From Pseudonocardia autotrophica (GTDB lineage Bacteria; Actinomycetota; Actinomycetes; Mycobacteriales; Pseudonocardiaceae), in contig NZ_AP018920.1 in the NCBI RefSeq assembly GCF_003945385.1, positions 6,386,001 through 6,450,000 of the forward strand: a stretch of DNA of 64,000 nucleotides, written 5' to 3'. Positions 7,374 to 16,198 of the stretch are shown here, piece by piece (position 1 is the stretch's first letter; each line of letters starts with the position of its first letter). The notes under the pieces are model-generated. The model had not been told where the DNA came from, searched no databases, and saw only the letters and a program-made list of their open reading frames with translations. A program made the position numbers and the translations under genes.

Positions 7374-8198
7374 TCAGCCGAAGGTGTCCGGGTCCGGGCC
7401 GAGCCGGGCGCCGGTGTGCAGCTTCTCGATCGCGGCGATGTCGGCGTCGGACAGGGTGAAGTCGAAGATCTCGTAGTTCTCCCGGATCCGGTCCGGGTTG
7501 CCCGACTTCGGGAACACGATGTTGCCCAGCTGGATGTGCCAGCGCAGGACGACCTGGGCGGCCGAGCGACCGTGCCGCTGCGCCAGCTCGGCCAGCTCCG
7601 GGGCGTCGAGCAGGCCCTTGCCCTGGCCGATCGGGCTCCACGCCTCGGTCGCGATGCCGTGCTCCCGGTGGTATTCGCTCAGCTCGCGCTGCACCAGCTG
7701 CGGATGGAACTCGATCTGGTTCACGGCCGGCACGGTCGAGGTCTGCGCCGCGAGCTGCTCCAGGTGCGGGATCTGGAAGTTCGAGACGCCGATCGACCGG
7801 GCCTTGCCGGCGTCACGGGCATCCTCGAATCCCTGCCAGGTCTCGACGTAGCGGTCCTCGCCCGGCCGCGGCCAGTGGATCAGGTAGAGATCGACATGAT
7901 CGAGACCGAGCCGGGTCAGGCTCTGATCGAGGCGGCGGACGGCCTCGGAGCGGCCGTGCCCGTCGTTGTTCAGCTTCGTGGTGACGAACAGCTCGTCGCG
8001 CGGGATCCCGGAGTCGGCGATCGCCTGCCCGACGCCCTCCTCGTTGCCGTACATCTGCGCGGTGTCGATGTGCCGGTAGCCCACGTCCAGGGCCGCCTTC
8101 ACGGTCTCCGCGGTGCGCCCGGCCTCGATCTGGAAGACGCCGAAGCCCAGCTGCGGGATCTCGCGGCCGTCGTTCAGCTTGATCGTGGGAACAGTCAT
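7374..8198 (-). CDS. Aldo/keto reductase (2,5-diketo-D-gluconate reductase type)
   Basis: A 274-residue NADPH-dependent aldo/keto reductase of the AKR5-like bacterial group. The catalytic tetrad is visible as Asp45, Tyr50 (HIDTAQMYGNE), Lys75 (TTKL) and His108 (LIHWP). Near the C-terminus, the KSGNPDRIRENYEIFDF segment is the usual NADPH 2'-phosphate binding loop. Length is normal. The start at 8198 gives the conserved MTVPTIKLNDGREIPQLGFG and has a GAGGG Shine-Dalgarno. It lies 28 bp downstream of the efflux pump gene on the same strand and may share its message. Substrate range is typically small aldehydes and ketones. Confidence 0.92.
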   Translation of the reverse strand: MTVPTIKLNDGREIPQLGFGVFQIEAGRTAETVKAALDVGYRHIDTAQMYGNEEGVGQAIADSGIPRDELFVTTKLNNDGHGRSEAVRRLDQSLTRLGLDHVDLYLIHWPRPGEDRYVETWQGFEDARDAGKARSIGVSNFQIPHLEQLAAQTSTVPAVNQIEFHPQLVQRELSEYHREHGIATEAWSPIGQGKGLLDAPELAELAQRHGRSAAQVVLRWHIQLGNIVFPKSGNPDRIRENYEIFDFTLSDADIAAIEKLHTGARLGPDPDTFG

Positions 8199-8226
8199 GC
8201 CCTCGGCTACCCGGGTCGTTGCGCGC

Positions 8227-9435
8227 TCATGCAGCCCCGTGGGATCGGTCTCCGGCGGGAATACGTGCCCGGGGCAACGCGAGCGTGAGCAGCGCCGCGA
8301 CGACCGCGATGCCGAGCAGCAGACCGGTCCAGACGACGGGCCCGGCGGCGGCCGCCGCACCCGCGGCGGCCGTGCCCACCGCGCCCAGCACGAACTGGCA
8401 CGCCCCGAGCACCGCGCTCGCCGATCCGAGCCCGTCCGAGCGGGCGTTCATGGCCGCCCCCATCAGGACCGGCTCGGTGATCCCGAGCCCGGCGAGTGCG
8501 ACCGCGAAGCAGACGGCGAGCACCCAGATCGGTAGCCCGGCGACGGCGGCGACGGTGGCACCGATCGCCCCGGCGACGATCAGCGCCGCCCCGAGCACCG
8601 CGTTCGTCCGTGCGGCGAGCCGGTCGGCCAGCACGTGCGCGGCACCGGCCCCGACGGCAACGGCGACCGCGGTCGCCCCGAACAGCAGCCCGAACTCGCT
8701 GGCACCCAGGCCGTAGGTGCCGCGGTAGACGTACGACGCGCCACCGATGTAGGCGAACAGGAAGCCGAAGACGGTGCAGATCGCGGCGGCCGGCACCACG
8801 AACGCGCGGTCGCGCATCAGCGAGCCGTAGCCGCGCAGCGTCGCCCCCGGGCGGAACGGGGTGCGCGCGGCGACCGGCAGCGACTCGGGCAGGAACCGGA
8901 CCGCCGCGAACAGGGTGAGCGCTCCGAGCACGGCCAGCGCCACGAACACCGCGCGCCAGCCCGCGACGCCGTCGAGCGCACCACCGGCCGCGGGCGCGAT
9001 GATCGGCGCGACGGCGACCACCACCATCAGCGCCGCGTACAGCCTCGTGGCGGCGTCGCCCTCGGCGCGGTCGCGCACGGAGCTGTTGACGACGACCACG
9101 GTGACCGCACCGCCCGCGGCCTGCAGCAGCCGGGCGGCCACCAGGACCGCCATGGACGGGGCGAGCGCGGCGGCGACCGAGCCCGCGGTGAACAGCGCGA
9201 GCCCGGCCAGCAGCGGGGTGCGGCGGCCGACGGCGTCGGTCAGCGGGCCGGCGAACAGCTGCCCGAGGCCGAGCACCAGCAGGTAGCCGGTCAGCGTCAG
9301 CTGGGTGACCCACACCGGGGCGCGGAACTCGGCCGCGATGTCGGGCAGCGACGCGAGGTACATGTCGATCGCGAACGGGCCCAGCCCGACGACGACGGCG
9401 AGGGTGAGCGTGAAGGAGCGCGGAGGCGCGGTCAT
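8227..9435 (-). CDS. Bcr/CflA-family multidrug efflux MFS transporter
   Basis: A 402-residue, 12-span drug:H+ antiporter of the DHA1 Bcr/CflA type. The family-typical beginning is GLGPFAIDMYLASLPDIAAEF, followed by the loop GPLTDAVGRRTP and the helix-4/5 motif RLLQAAGGAVTVVVV. The role is export of a toxic compound across the plasma membrane; the substrate is unknown. A TetR-type gene lies directly upstream on the same strand, separated by 117 bp that include an inverted repeat, so autogenous repressor control of the pump is likely. The start is not backed by a strong Shine-Dalgarno (GGTACC just upstream). Confidence 0.9.
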   Translation of the reverse strand: MTAPPRSFTLTLAVVVGLGPFAIDMYLASLPDIAAEFRAPVWVTQLTLTGYLLVLGLGQLFAGPLTDAVGRRTPLLAGLALFTAGSVAAALAPSMAVLVAARLLQAAGGAVTVVVVNSSVRDRAEGDAATRLYAALMVVVAVAPIIAPAAGGALDGVAGWRAVFVALAVLGALTLFAAVRFLPESLPVAARTPFRPGATLRGYGSLMRDRAFVVPAAAICTVFGFLFAYIGGASYVYRGTYGLGASEFGLLFGATAVAVAVGAGAAHVLADRLAARTNAVLGAALIVAGAIGATVAAVAGLPIWVLAVCFAVALAGLGITEPVLMGAAMNARSDGLGSASAVLGACQFVLGAVGTAAAGAAAAAGPVVWTGLLLGIAVVAALLTLALPRARIPAGDRSHGAA

Positions 9436-9509
9436 GGGGGTACCAGGTCCTGGTCGGAGCGCCCGCTCGGCGGGAGACGGTCCCAGAGTAAGGAGAATTG
9501 ATGCACCTG

Positions 9510-9531
9510 CACCACTTTTTGGAGTGTGGTG
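9510..9531. promoter_or_regulatory. Inverted repeat in front of the efflux pump
   Basis: CACCAC and GTGGTG arms of 6 bp flank a 10-nt loop that is T-rich on the plus strand. It lies in the 117-bp gap between the TetR gene and the pump and could be an operator or an attenuator. Confidence 0.35.
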
Positions 9532-9552
9532 TGCTCCGCGACACGGCCGGGG

Positions 9553-10137
9553 CTACTCCCCGTCGAGGGCGGCGGCCAGCTCGTCGGCGACGAACCCGGC
9601 CAGGCAGGTGCGGCCCTGCACGGCGGCGGCGAGCAGCGCGCCGTCCATGAGCAGCAGGTAGCGGCGGGCGTGGCGCTCCGGGCGCCCGCAGGCCCGCAGC
9701 GTCGCCGCCACGTCGCGTTCGATCCCGGCCCACTGCTCGGCGAGTTCACGGGCCAGCCGGGGGCTCTCCCGGGCGGCGTCGGCGAGCGAGCCGACGACAC
9801 CGCGCAGGGTGTCGTCGTCGAGCGGGGCGCCGAGGCCGCTGCGGACCAGCCGGTCGACGAGCTCGGCGGTGCCGGGGACCGCCCCCGGGGGCACCGTGGA
9901 CGCGTCCTGCGCGGCGTCGCGCCGGGCCCGGTCGAGATCGGCCAGTACCGCCGAGAGCAGGTCCTCGCGGGTGGAGAAGTAGTAGCGGATCGCCCCGCCC
10001 GGGACACCGGCCCTGGCGGCGACGCTGCGGTGGGTCACCGCGCTCATCCGCTCCCCGACCAGGATCTCGGTGGCCGCGGTGAGGATCGCGCGCTGGCGCT
10101 CGTCGCTGCGCTCCTGGCGGGTCCGGCGCGGGGGCAC
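9553..10137 (-). CDS. TetR-family regulator, probably of the efflux pump
   Basis: A 194-residue TetR-type protein. Residues about 10-55 form the DNA-binding domain (RAILTAATEILVGERMSAV, then HRSVAARAGVPGGAIRYYF with the recognition helix). The C-terminal two thirds are the variable ligand-binding and dimer domain. The AIRYYF signature and C-terminal layout resemble the TetR_C_6-like group. The GTG start at 10137 lies 7 bp after the patatin stop, so the two genes are in one operon. The next gene down is the Bcr/CflA pump, its likely target; the ligand is unknown. Confidence 0.88.
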   Translation of the reverse strand: MPPRRTRQERSDERQRAILTAATEILVGERMSAVTHRSVAARAGVPGGAIRYYFSTREDLLSAVLADLDRARRDAAQDASTVPPGAVPGTAELVDRLVRSGLGAPLDDDTLRGVVGSLADAARESPRLARELAEQWAGIERDVAATLRACGRPERHARRYLLLMDGALLAAAVQGRTCLAGFVADELAAALDGE

Positions 10138-10144
10138 CGCCGGC

Positions 10145-10990
10145 TCAGCCCCAGACCCGCGCGACCTCGGCGGCGACGTCCGCCGCCTGCGCCCGGCCGG
10201 CCCGCGCCGAGGCCGGACGGTGGGCCGGATCGAGCGGGTTGCGCCCGAACGCGCGGCGCGAACGCCGGTCCGGCTCGACGACCGCGACCCGGGCCAGCGC
10301 GCCGAGCGCCTCGGCCTGGACCCGCGGCGAGGCCGCCCCGCCGAGCCCGCCGGACAGCGGTGCCAGCACGATGACGCGCCCGTACCCGGCGGCGAGATCG
10401 GCGTTGGCCATGGAACGGACCCCGCCGTCGATCCAGCGGGTACCGGCGGCCGTGACCGGCGGCCAGACGCCGGGCACCGCGCAGCTGGCGGCGACCGCGG
10501 TGGCGAGCTCGACGCCGTCGTCGCGGCCGAAGACCCGGAACGCGCCGGTGTACGCGTCGACGGCGGTGACCCGCAGATCGCGATCGGCGGGCCAGTCCGC
10601 GCCGTCGAGCCGGGACCGGATCACCGCGATCCGCTCGGCCTCGTCGACCGTGTCGGTGTCGCGCGCGAGCCGGCCGATCCGGGCCCGCACCCGGGTCGCG
10701 TCCCGCGGGCCGGCGAGCGCGGCGACGCCGTACCGGATCCCGAGCCGCAGCCCGAGGCTCGCGGCGATCTCGCCGGAGGGCGGGGCCAGTTGGGTCGCGG
10801 CGAGCGCGGCCGGATCGCGGCCGACGGCCAGGTTGGTGCCCACCACCGACCCGGCCGACGTCCCGACGACGAGATCGGCGCCGCGCAGGTCGACGCCGTC
10901 GGTGAGCAGGCCCGCCAGCAGCCCGTACATCCAGGCGATGCCGGTCAGCCCGCCGCCGCCCAGCACCAGCGCCCGTCGGTCGTCGGCCAT
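10145..10990 (-). CDS. Patatin-like phospholipase
   Basis: A 281-residue patatin-family serine hydrolase. The oxyanion-hole glycines are in GGGGLTGIAW (residues 11-20), the nucleophile Ser45 is in GTSAG, and the catalytic Asp is in DGGVRSMANADLA near residue 188, giving the Ser-Asp dyad of the family. It probably cleaves acyl esters of phospholipids or glycerolipids at the membrane. There is no signal peptide. The start at 10990 has GGAGGAG eight bases upstream. It heads a small operon with the TetR and efflux genes. Confidence 0.88.
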   Translation of the reverse strand: MADDRRALVLGGGGLTGIAWMYGLLAGLLTDGVDLRGADLVVGTSAGSVVGTNLAVGRDPAALAATQLAPPSGEIAASLGLRLGIRYGVAALAGPRDATRVRARIGRLARDTDTVDEAERIAVIRSRLDGADWPADRDLRVTAVDAYTGAFRVFGRDDGVELATAVAASCAVPGVWPPVTAAGTRWIDGGVRSMANADLAAGYGRVIVLAPLSGGLGGAASPRVQAEALGALARVAVVEPDRRSRRAFGRNPLDPAHRPASARAGRAQAADVAAEVARVWG

Positions 10991-11041
10991 CGGTCTCCTC
11001 CGTCGTCGTTGCTCGTGATCACCGCGGGTGCGGGATCGCGA

Positions 11042-13933
11042 TCAGCCGCGCAGTGCGCGGTGCGCGATCTGGGCCAGGTGCACCGGCTCCCGCTCGCCTG
11101 CCTGACGGACCTGGGTCCGGCAGGAGTACCCGTCGGCGAGCAGGTCCACGGACTCGTCGGCGGCCCGGACCGCGGGCAGCAGGGCGCGCTCCGCACAGGC
11201 CATCGACACGTCGTAGTGGCCGTCCTCGAAGCCGAAGTTCCCGGCCAGCCCGCAGCAGCCCGAGTCGAGCACGGTGGCGTCGACGCCGAGCGCGGCCAGC
11301 ACCGCGCGGTCCGGTTCGCTGCCCAGCTCGGCGTGCTGGTGGCAGTGGATCTGCACCAGCGCCGCCCCGTTCCCGGTGCCGGCCACCGCGGACAGCTCGT
11401 CGGCGTGCCGGGCGAGCAGCTCGGCCAGCGTCGACACCTGGTTCTCCAGGACCTTCACCCGGGGCTCGTCGGGCAGCAGCTCGGCGGCGTCGCTGCGCAG
11501 CGCGGCGGTGCAGGACGGCTCCAGCCCGACGACCGGGACACCCGCGTCGAGCGCCGGGCCGATCGCCCGCAGGCTGCGCGCCAGCACCCGCCGGGCCGCG
11601 GTGATCTGGCCGGTGGAGGTCCAGGTCAGGCCGCAGCAGACGTTGCGCGGGGGCAGCTCCACCCGGTAGCCGAGCGCCGTGAGCACGGCGACCGCGTCGG
11701 CCGCGACGTCCGGGTCGAAGTGGTCGGTGAAGGTGTCGGTCCACAGCAGCAGCGGGCCACGCGAGCCCGGCTCGACACCGAGATCGGGCACCGCCGACAT
11801 CGGCGCGCCGCGGGCGGCCCGGGAGGTGTAGGTCTCGCGGGCGATGGGCGGGATCGCCCGGCGGGCGTCGATACCGCCGGCCCTCTTCGCGATCTTCGCC
11901 AGGAACCCCACCCGGGCCAGCCGGTTCAGCCCGTCGACGGCCGCGGCGGGCAGCGTGCCGACCAGCCGCATCCAGCGCGGCAGCGCGCCCATCGAGTAGT
12001 GCGAGCGCGGCCGGATCCGGCGGTGGTAGCGGTTCGCCAGGAACTCGGTCTTGTACGAGGCCATGTCGACCCCGACCGGGCAGTCGGACTTGCAGCCCTT
12101 GCAGGACAGGCACAGATCGAGGGACTCGGCGACCTCGTCGGAACGCCAGCCGTCGGTGATCACCTCGCCGTTCGCCATCTCGAACAGCAGCCGGGCCCGG
12201 CCGCGGGTGGAGTGCTTCTCCTCCTTGGTCACGTTCCAGCTCGGGCACATGACCCCGGAGCCGGTGTCGACGGCGCACTTGCCGACGCCGAGACAGCGCC
12301 GGGTGGCCCGGTGGAAGCTGCCGCGGTCGTGGCCGAACGCGAGCTTCGGCTCGTCCGGCATGGTCGGCATGCCGACCCAGGTACGCAGGTTCTCGTCCAT
12401 CGTCGCCGGCCGGACGACCCGGCCCGGGTTCATCCGGTCGTCCGGGTCCCAGATCTCCTTGAACCGCTCGAACCCGGCGATGATCTGCGGCGGGTACATC
12501 CGGGGCAGCAGCTCGGCGCGTGCCTGGCCGTCGCCGTGCTCCCCGGACAGCGAGCCGCCGTGCGCGACGACGACGTCAGCGGCGTCGGTCATGAACTCCC
12601 GGAAGTTCGCGATCCCCGGCTTCGTGAGCAGGTCGAAGTCGATCCGGACGTGCAGGCAGCCGTCGCCGAAGTGGCCGTAGTAGATCCCCTTGCGGCCGTG
12701 CCGCTCCAGGACCTTGTCGAACTCCCGCAGGTAGGCACCGAACTTCTCGGGCGGGACGGCGGCGTCCTCCCAGCCGGGCCAGGCCTCGCCGCCCTCCGGC
12801 GAGCGGGTGACGAGCCCGGCGCCCTCCTCCCGGACCCGCCACAGCGCCGCCATCTGCGCCGGCTCGGAGACGATCACGGCGCCGGTGGTGTAGGGCTTCA
12901 TCGCGGCCGCCACCGCCTGCGCCGCGGCCTCCGCGGCGGGCCGGTTCTCGCCGCCGGTCTCGACGTAGAGCCAGCCCTTGCCCTCGGGCAGCATCCGGCT
13001 GGTCGTCTCGTTCGGCCGCAGCGCGCGCAGCGACGCGATCAGCCCGGCGTCCATCCCCTCGATGGTGAGCGGCTGCTGCTCGCGGACGATCATGACGTTG
13101 TCGGCGGCGTGATAGGCGTCCGGGAAGCCGAGCACGGCCAGCGCCCGCGCCGGCGGCGACTCGACGAGATCGACGGTCGCGGCCAGGATCGTCGCGCAGG
13201 TGCCCTCGGTGCCGACCAGCGCCTTCGCCAGGTTGACGTTGCCGGGGACCAGCTGGTCGAGGTTGTAGCCGGAGACCCGGCGGGTCAGCTCGGGGACGTG
13301 CGCGTCGATCTCCGGGGCGAGCTCGGTGCCCAGCGCCCGCAGCGCGTCCGGGATCGCGCCCCGCTCGGTGCCGGTACCGCCGAGGGTGATCCGCTCGCCG
13401 CGGTAGGTGAGGACGTCGAGCGAGTGCACGTTGTCGACGGTCTTGCCCCAGGCCACCGAGTGCGATCCGCAGGCGTTGTTGCCGATCATCCCGCCGATCG
13501 AGCAGCGGTTGTGCGTCGACGGGTCCGGGCCGAAGGTCAGCCCGTGCGGCTTCCCGGCGTCCCGCACGGCGTCACAAACCGCCCCCGGCTGCACGGTCGC
13601 GGTCCGCGCGTCCGGGTCGACGGACAGGATCGCGTCCATGTGCGTGCGGAAGTCCAGCGCGACCGCGGTGTTCACCGCCTGCCCGGCGATCGAGGTGCGC
13701 GACCCGACGGGGAGCACGGGGACGCCGTGCTCCCGGCAGAGGGCCATCGCCGCCTCGACGTCGGCCGCGTCGCGGGGCGAGACCACCCCGATCGGGATGC
13801 CGCGGTAGTTCGACGCGTCGGCCGACCACATGGCGCGGCTGGCGGCGTCGAACCGGATCTCGCCGCCGACGGCGGCACGCAGGTCGTTCTCGAGGGTGCG
13901 GTACGCGGTGGTGGGGCGCGCAGCGGTGCTCAC
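11042..13933 (-). CDS. FAD and Fe-S oxidoreductase, D-2-hydroxyglutarate dehydrogenase-like (YdiJ type)
   Basis: A 963-residue fusion of a GlcD-like flavoprotein and a GlpC-like Fe-S protein. Residues about 35-260 are the FAD-binding PCMH domain (PVGSRTSIAGQAV, GNNACGSHSVAWG). Up to about 500 is the FAD-oxidase C-terminal domain with [14 protein letters not shown] and DPDDRMNPGRVV. Cysteines at about 546-560 (CLGVGKCAVDTGSGVMC) and 606-616 (CLSCKGCKSDCPVG) bind Fe-S clusters, and two CCG motifs lie near 763 and 893. The closest known function is E. coli YdiJ, a D-2-hydroxyglutarate dehydrogenase; other D-2-hydroxyacids are possible. It lies 73 bp downstream of a transhydrogenase that makes D-2-hydroxyglutarate, which supports that substrate. 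The GTG start follows GGGAGGAG. Confidence 0.88.
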   Translation of the reverse strand: MSTAARPTTAYRTLENDLRAAVGGEIRFDAASRAMWSADASNYRGIPIGVVSPRDAADVEAAMALCREHGVPVLPVGSRTSIAGQAVNTAVALDFRTHMDAILSVDPDARTATVQPGAVCDAVRDAGKPHGLTFGPDPSTHNRCSIGGMIGNNACGSHSVAWGKTVDNVHSLDVLTYRGERITLGGTGTERGAIPDALRALGTELAPEIDAHVPELTRRVSGYNLDQLVPGNVNLAKALVGTEGTCATILAATVDLVESPPARALAVLGFPDAYHAADNVMIVREQQPLTIEGMDAGLIASLRALRPNETTSRMLPEGKGWLYVETGGENRPAAEAAAQAVAAAMKPYTTGAVIVSEPAQMAALWRVREEGAGLVTRSPEGGEAWPGWEDAAVPPEKFGAYLREFDKVLERHGRKGIYYGHFGDGCLHVRIDFDLLTKPGIANFREFMTDAADVVVAHGGSLSGEHGDGQARAELLPRMYPPQIIAGFERFKEIWDPDDRMNPGRVVRPATMDENLRTWVGMPTMPDEPKLAFGHDRGSFHRATRRCLGVGKCAVDTGSGVMCPSWNVTKEEKHSTRGRARLLFEMANGEVITDGWRSDEVAESLDLCLSCKGCKSDCPVGVDMASYKTEFLANRYHRRIRPRSHYSMGALPRWMRLVGTLPAAAVDGLNRLARVGFLAKIAKRAGGIDARRAIPPIARETYTSRAARGAPMSAVPDLGVEPGSRGPLLLWTDTFTDHFDPDVAADAVAVLTALGYRVELPPRNVCCGLTWTSTGQITAARRVLARSLRAIGPALDAGVPVVGLEPSCTAALRSDAAELLPDEPRVKVLENQVSTLAELLARHADELSAVAGTGNGAALVQIHCHQHAELGSEPDRAVLAALGVDATVLDSGCCGLAGNFGFEDGHYDVSMACAERALLPAVRAADESVDLLADGYSCRTQVRQAGEREPVHLAQIAHRALRG

Positions 13934-14006
13934 GGAGCTCCTCCCAGCAGGTCGGGACGCCCGCGACGCTACAGCGCCGATCCCCCCGTCCCCCGGCTCG
14001 CCGGTC

Positions 14007-15302
14007 TCACCAGTTCTCGACCGAGCGGGTGAGGATGGCGGCGATGTCGTCCTCGGTGGGGGTGCGCGGGCAGGTGGCGAGCAGTCGCTGCTGCTTCATC
14101 GTGCCGGGCACCAGGTCGGGCACGTCCGCCTCGGTGTAGCCGACGCCGCCGATCCCGTTCGGGATTCCGATGTCGCGCATCAGGTCGATCAGCACCCCGG
14201 GCAGCTGCTCGCGCTCGTCGTTGCGCCGCTCGGCCCGCGGGTCCATCAGCTCGGCCGCCTTCAGGTGCCGCTCCGGGGCCGAGGAGAAGGAGAACCGGAA
14301 GGCCTCCGGCGCCGTCAGCGAGACCGACATGCCGTGCGGCACCATCGGCTCGTCCTGCGGGAAGCCGGACGGCCGGAAGTCGCGCACCATCCCGGCGATC
14401 GGATAGGCGTTCGCGTGCGGGATGTGCACCCCGGAGTTGCCGAAGCCCATCCCGGCGAAGGTCGCGGCCATCATCATGTCCGAGCGCGCCTCGACGTCCT
14501 GCGCGCCGTGGTGCACGGCCGTGCGGAACGAGCGCGCCAGCAGCGTCATGGCCTTCTCGCACCACAGGTCCGACACCGGGTTCGAGCCGCAGTAGGTGAC
14601 CCGCTCCTCCGGCTTCTTGCGGTCGAACGTGCTGTACCAGCGGGCGGTGTAGGACTCCACCGCGTGGCACACGATGTCCATCCCGGACGCCGCGGTCACC
14701 TCCGGCGGCAGCGACATCGTGAGCAGCGGGTCGATCACGGCCAGCGTCGGGCGCAGCCGCCAGTGGCTGATCCCGGTCTTCACCTTCATCGACAGGATGT
14801 CCAGCACGCACATCGCGGTCGACTCCGAGCCGGTGCCGGCCGTGGTCGGGACGGCGATCAGCGGCTTGAGCGGCCCTTCGGGCACCTTCGCGTTGCCGAT
14901 CGGCTTGTTGATGTAGTCCATCAGCTCGCCGGGGCCGCTGGTCAGCAGGTTGATCGCCTTCGCGGTGTCGATCGCGGAGCCACCGCCGACCGCGACGAAG
15001 CCGTCCCACGGGCCCTGGGCCCGCGCGTACTCGGTGGCCTTGATCATCGAGTCGTCGGTCGGCTCGACGTGCACGCCGTCGAAGATCTCGCTGGAGATCC
15101 GGTAGCGCTGCAGCGACTCGGCGATCCGCTCCGGGATCCCCAGCGCGCGCACCCCGGGGTCGGTGACGATCAGGACCCGGCTCGCGTCGTACCCGGTCAT
15201 CTCGAAGCCGATCTCGTCGATCGCTCCGGCGCCGAACTTCAGGGGCGGCGCGCCCCAGGTGAAGATCGTCTCCTCGGTCAGGTCGACGGACGGGATCGTC
15301 AT
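14007..15302 (-). CDS. Hydroxyacid-oxoacid transhydrogenase (ADHFE1-like iron-type ADH)
   Basis: A 431-residue iron-containing alcohol dehydrogenase. Segments match human ADHFE1 (HOT) more closely than ordinary type III ADHs: AVGGGSAIDTAKA, LKPLIAVPTTAGTGSEST, HAVESYTARW, GSNPVSDLW and FAGMGFGNSGVHIPHANAYP. HOT oxidises 4-hydroxybutyrate to succinic semialdehyde while reducing 2-oxoglutarate to D-2-hydroxyglutarate, with tightly held NAD(H). Substrates here are inferred from the family. The gene sits between a TetR gene and a D-2-hydroxyglutarate-dehydrogenase-like gene on the same strand, so the pair could form a closed cycle. The ATG at 15302 follows AGGAGGCGTCC. Confidence 0.85.
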   Translation of the reverse strand: MTIPSVDLTEETIFTWGAPPLKFGAGAIDEIGFEMTGYDASRVLIVTDPGVRALGIPERIAESLQRYRISSEIFDGVHVEPTDDSMIKATEYARAQGPWDGFVAVGGGSAIDTAKAINLLTSGPGELMDYINKPIGNAKVPEGPLKPLIAVPTTAGTGSESTAMCVLDILSMKVKTGISHWRLRPTLAVIDPLLTMSLPPEVTAASGMDIVCHAVESYTARWYSTFDRKKPEERVTYCGSNPVSDLWCEKAMTLLARSFRTAVHHGAQDVEARSDMMMAATFAGMGFGNSGVHIPHANAYPIAGMVRDFRPSGFPQDEPMVPHGMSVSLTAPEAFRFSFSSAPERHLKAAELMDPRAERRNDEREQLPGVLIDLMRDIGIPNGIGGVGYTEADVPDLVPGTMKQQRLLATCPRTPTEDDIAAILTRSVENW

Positions 15303-15385
15303 GGACGCCTCCTGGGTCGCACGGCATCGGGCACTGGAGGCCCGAGTCTGCCCCGCCCATCGGGATGTGCGCATCCGGACCGCGC

Positions 15386-16063
15386 TCAGCGCGCGACGAG
15401 CTTCATCAGCGTCTCGACGAGGTCGTCGAGCACCCGCTCCTGCTCCGCGCGCCGCAGCCCGCCCACCCACTCCGGCGCCTGGCTCATCGACGCGTGCAGG
15501 CACTGCAGGGTCGCGTCCACCGAGACGACCGAGAACTCCCCGCCTGCGACGCCCTCGTTCAGGACCGCGCGGAAGACCGCGTCGTGTCTGCGGCGCAACT
15601 CTTTGATCCGGGTGCGCTGGTCGGCGGGCCAGGTGCTGGGCACCAGGAAGAGCCTCAGGGCGGCCGGGTACTCGCGGACCGCGATCCGCACGTGCTCACC
15701 CAGCAGCGCCCGCAGCCGCCGCTCCGCCGTCCCCTCCCGGCCGGCGGGTAGCCCCTCCAGCCGGGCCGTCCAGTCGTCACCGAGGGTCTCGATGGCCGCG
15801 GTGACCAGGGCGTCCTTCCCGGAGAAGTAGTGGTAGAGCGAGCCCTTGGTGACGTCGAGCCGCTCGGCGACCTCCTCCAGGCTGACGGCCTCGTACCCGC
15901 GTTCCCCGACGAGCTCCGCCGCGGCGGTGAGGATCTGCCGGATCCGCCTGTCCCGCTTGCGTTGCACCCGCCCGACCGGCGCGGCGTCCGCTGCTGCCGG
16001 CTCGGCGACCGACGAGGCCCCCGAGCCCGGGGACACCACACCCGGAACGGTCGCGTCCGTCAT
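15386..16063 (-). CDS. TetR-family regulator of acyl-CoA genes
   Basis: A 225-residue TetR protein with an Ala-rich 35-residue N-terminal extension. The DNA-binding domain is at about 40-90 (RIRQILTAAAELVGERGY, EEVAERLDVTKGSLYHYFSGKDAL), then a ligand domain. The GSLYHYF recognition helix is common in regulators of fatty-acid or CoA-ester metabolism. The gene is divergent from a six-gene acyl-CoA operon, with a 16-bp near-palindrome between them, and lies 83 bp upstream of the transhydrogenase. It may control both sides. An acyl-CoA ligand is plausible but unproven. ATG 16063 follows GGAGGTGCAGGG. Confidence 0.88.
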   Translation of the reverse strand: MTDATVPGVVSPGSGASSVAEPAAADAAPVGRVQRKRDRRIRQILTAAAELVGERGYEAVSLEEVAERLDVTKGSLYHYFSGKDALVTAAIETLGDDWTARLEGLPAGREGTAERRLRALLGEHVRIAVREYPAALRLFLVPSTWPADQRTRIKELRRRHDAVFRAVLNEGVAGGEFSVVSVDATLQCLHASMSQAPEWVGGLRRAEQERVLDDLVETLMKLVAR

Positions 16064-16124
16064 CCCTGCACCTCCGTCGTCCAGTCTCGCACCGGTCCCG
16101 CGCCGCCCGAGCACGGGTCGAACA

Positions 16125-16140
16125 TTGACTCATGATTCAA
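16125..16140. promoter_or_regulatory. TetR-type operator candidate
   Basis: TTGACTCATGATTCAA is symmetric at 14 of 16 positions. Its TTGACT could also be the -35 box of the rightward promoter, with a CACTCT -10-like box 17 bp on. It is the only clear dyad in the divergent gap. Confidence 0.55.
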
Positions 16141-16198
16141 ATTTTGTCACTCTGGTCAGCATTCGACGCCGCAGTCGACAGACCAGGAGGACGACAGC

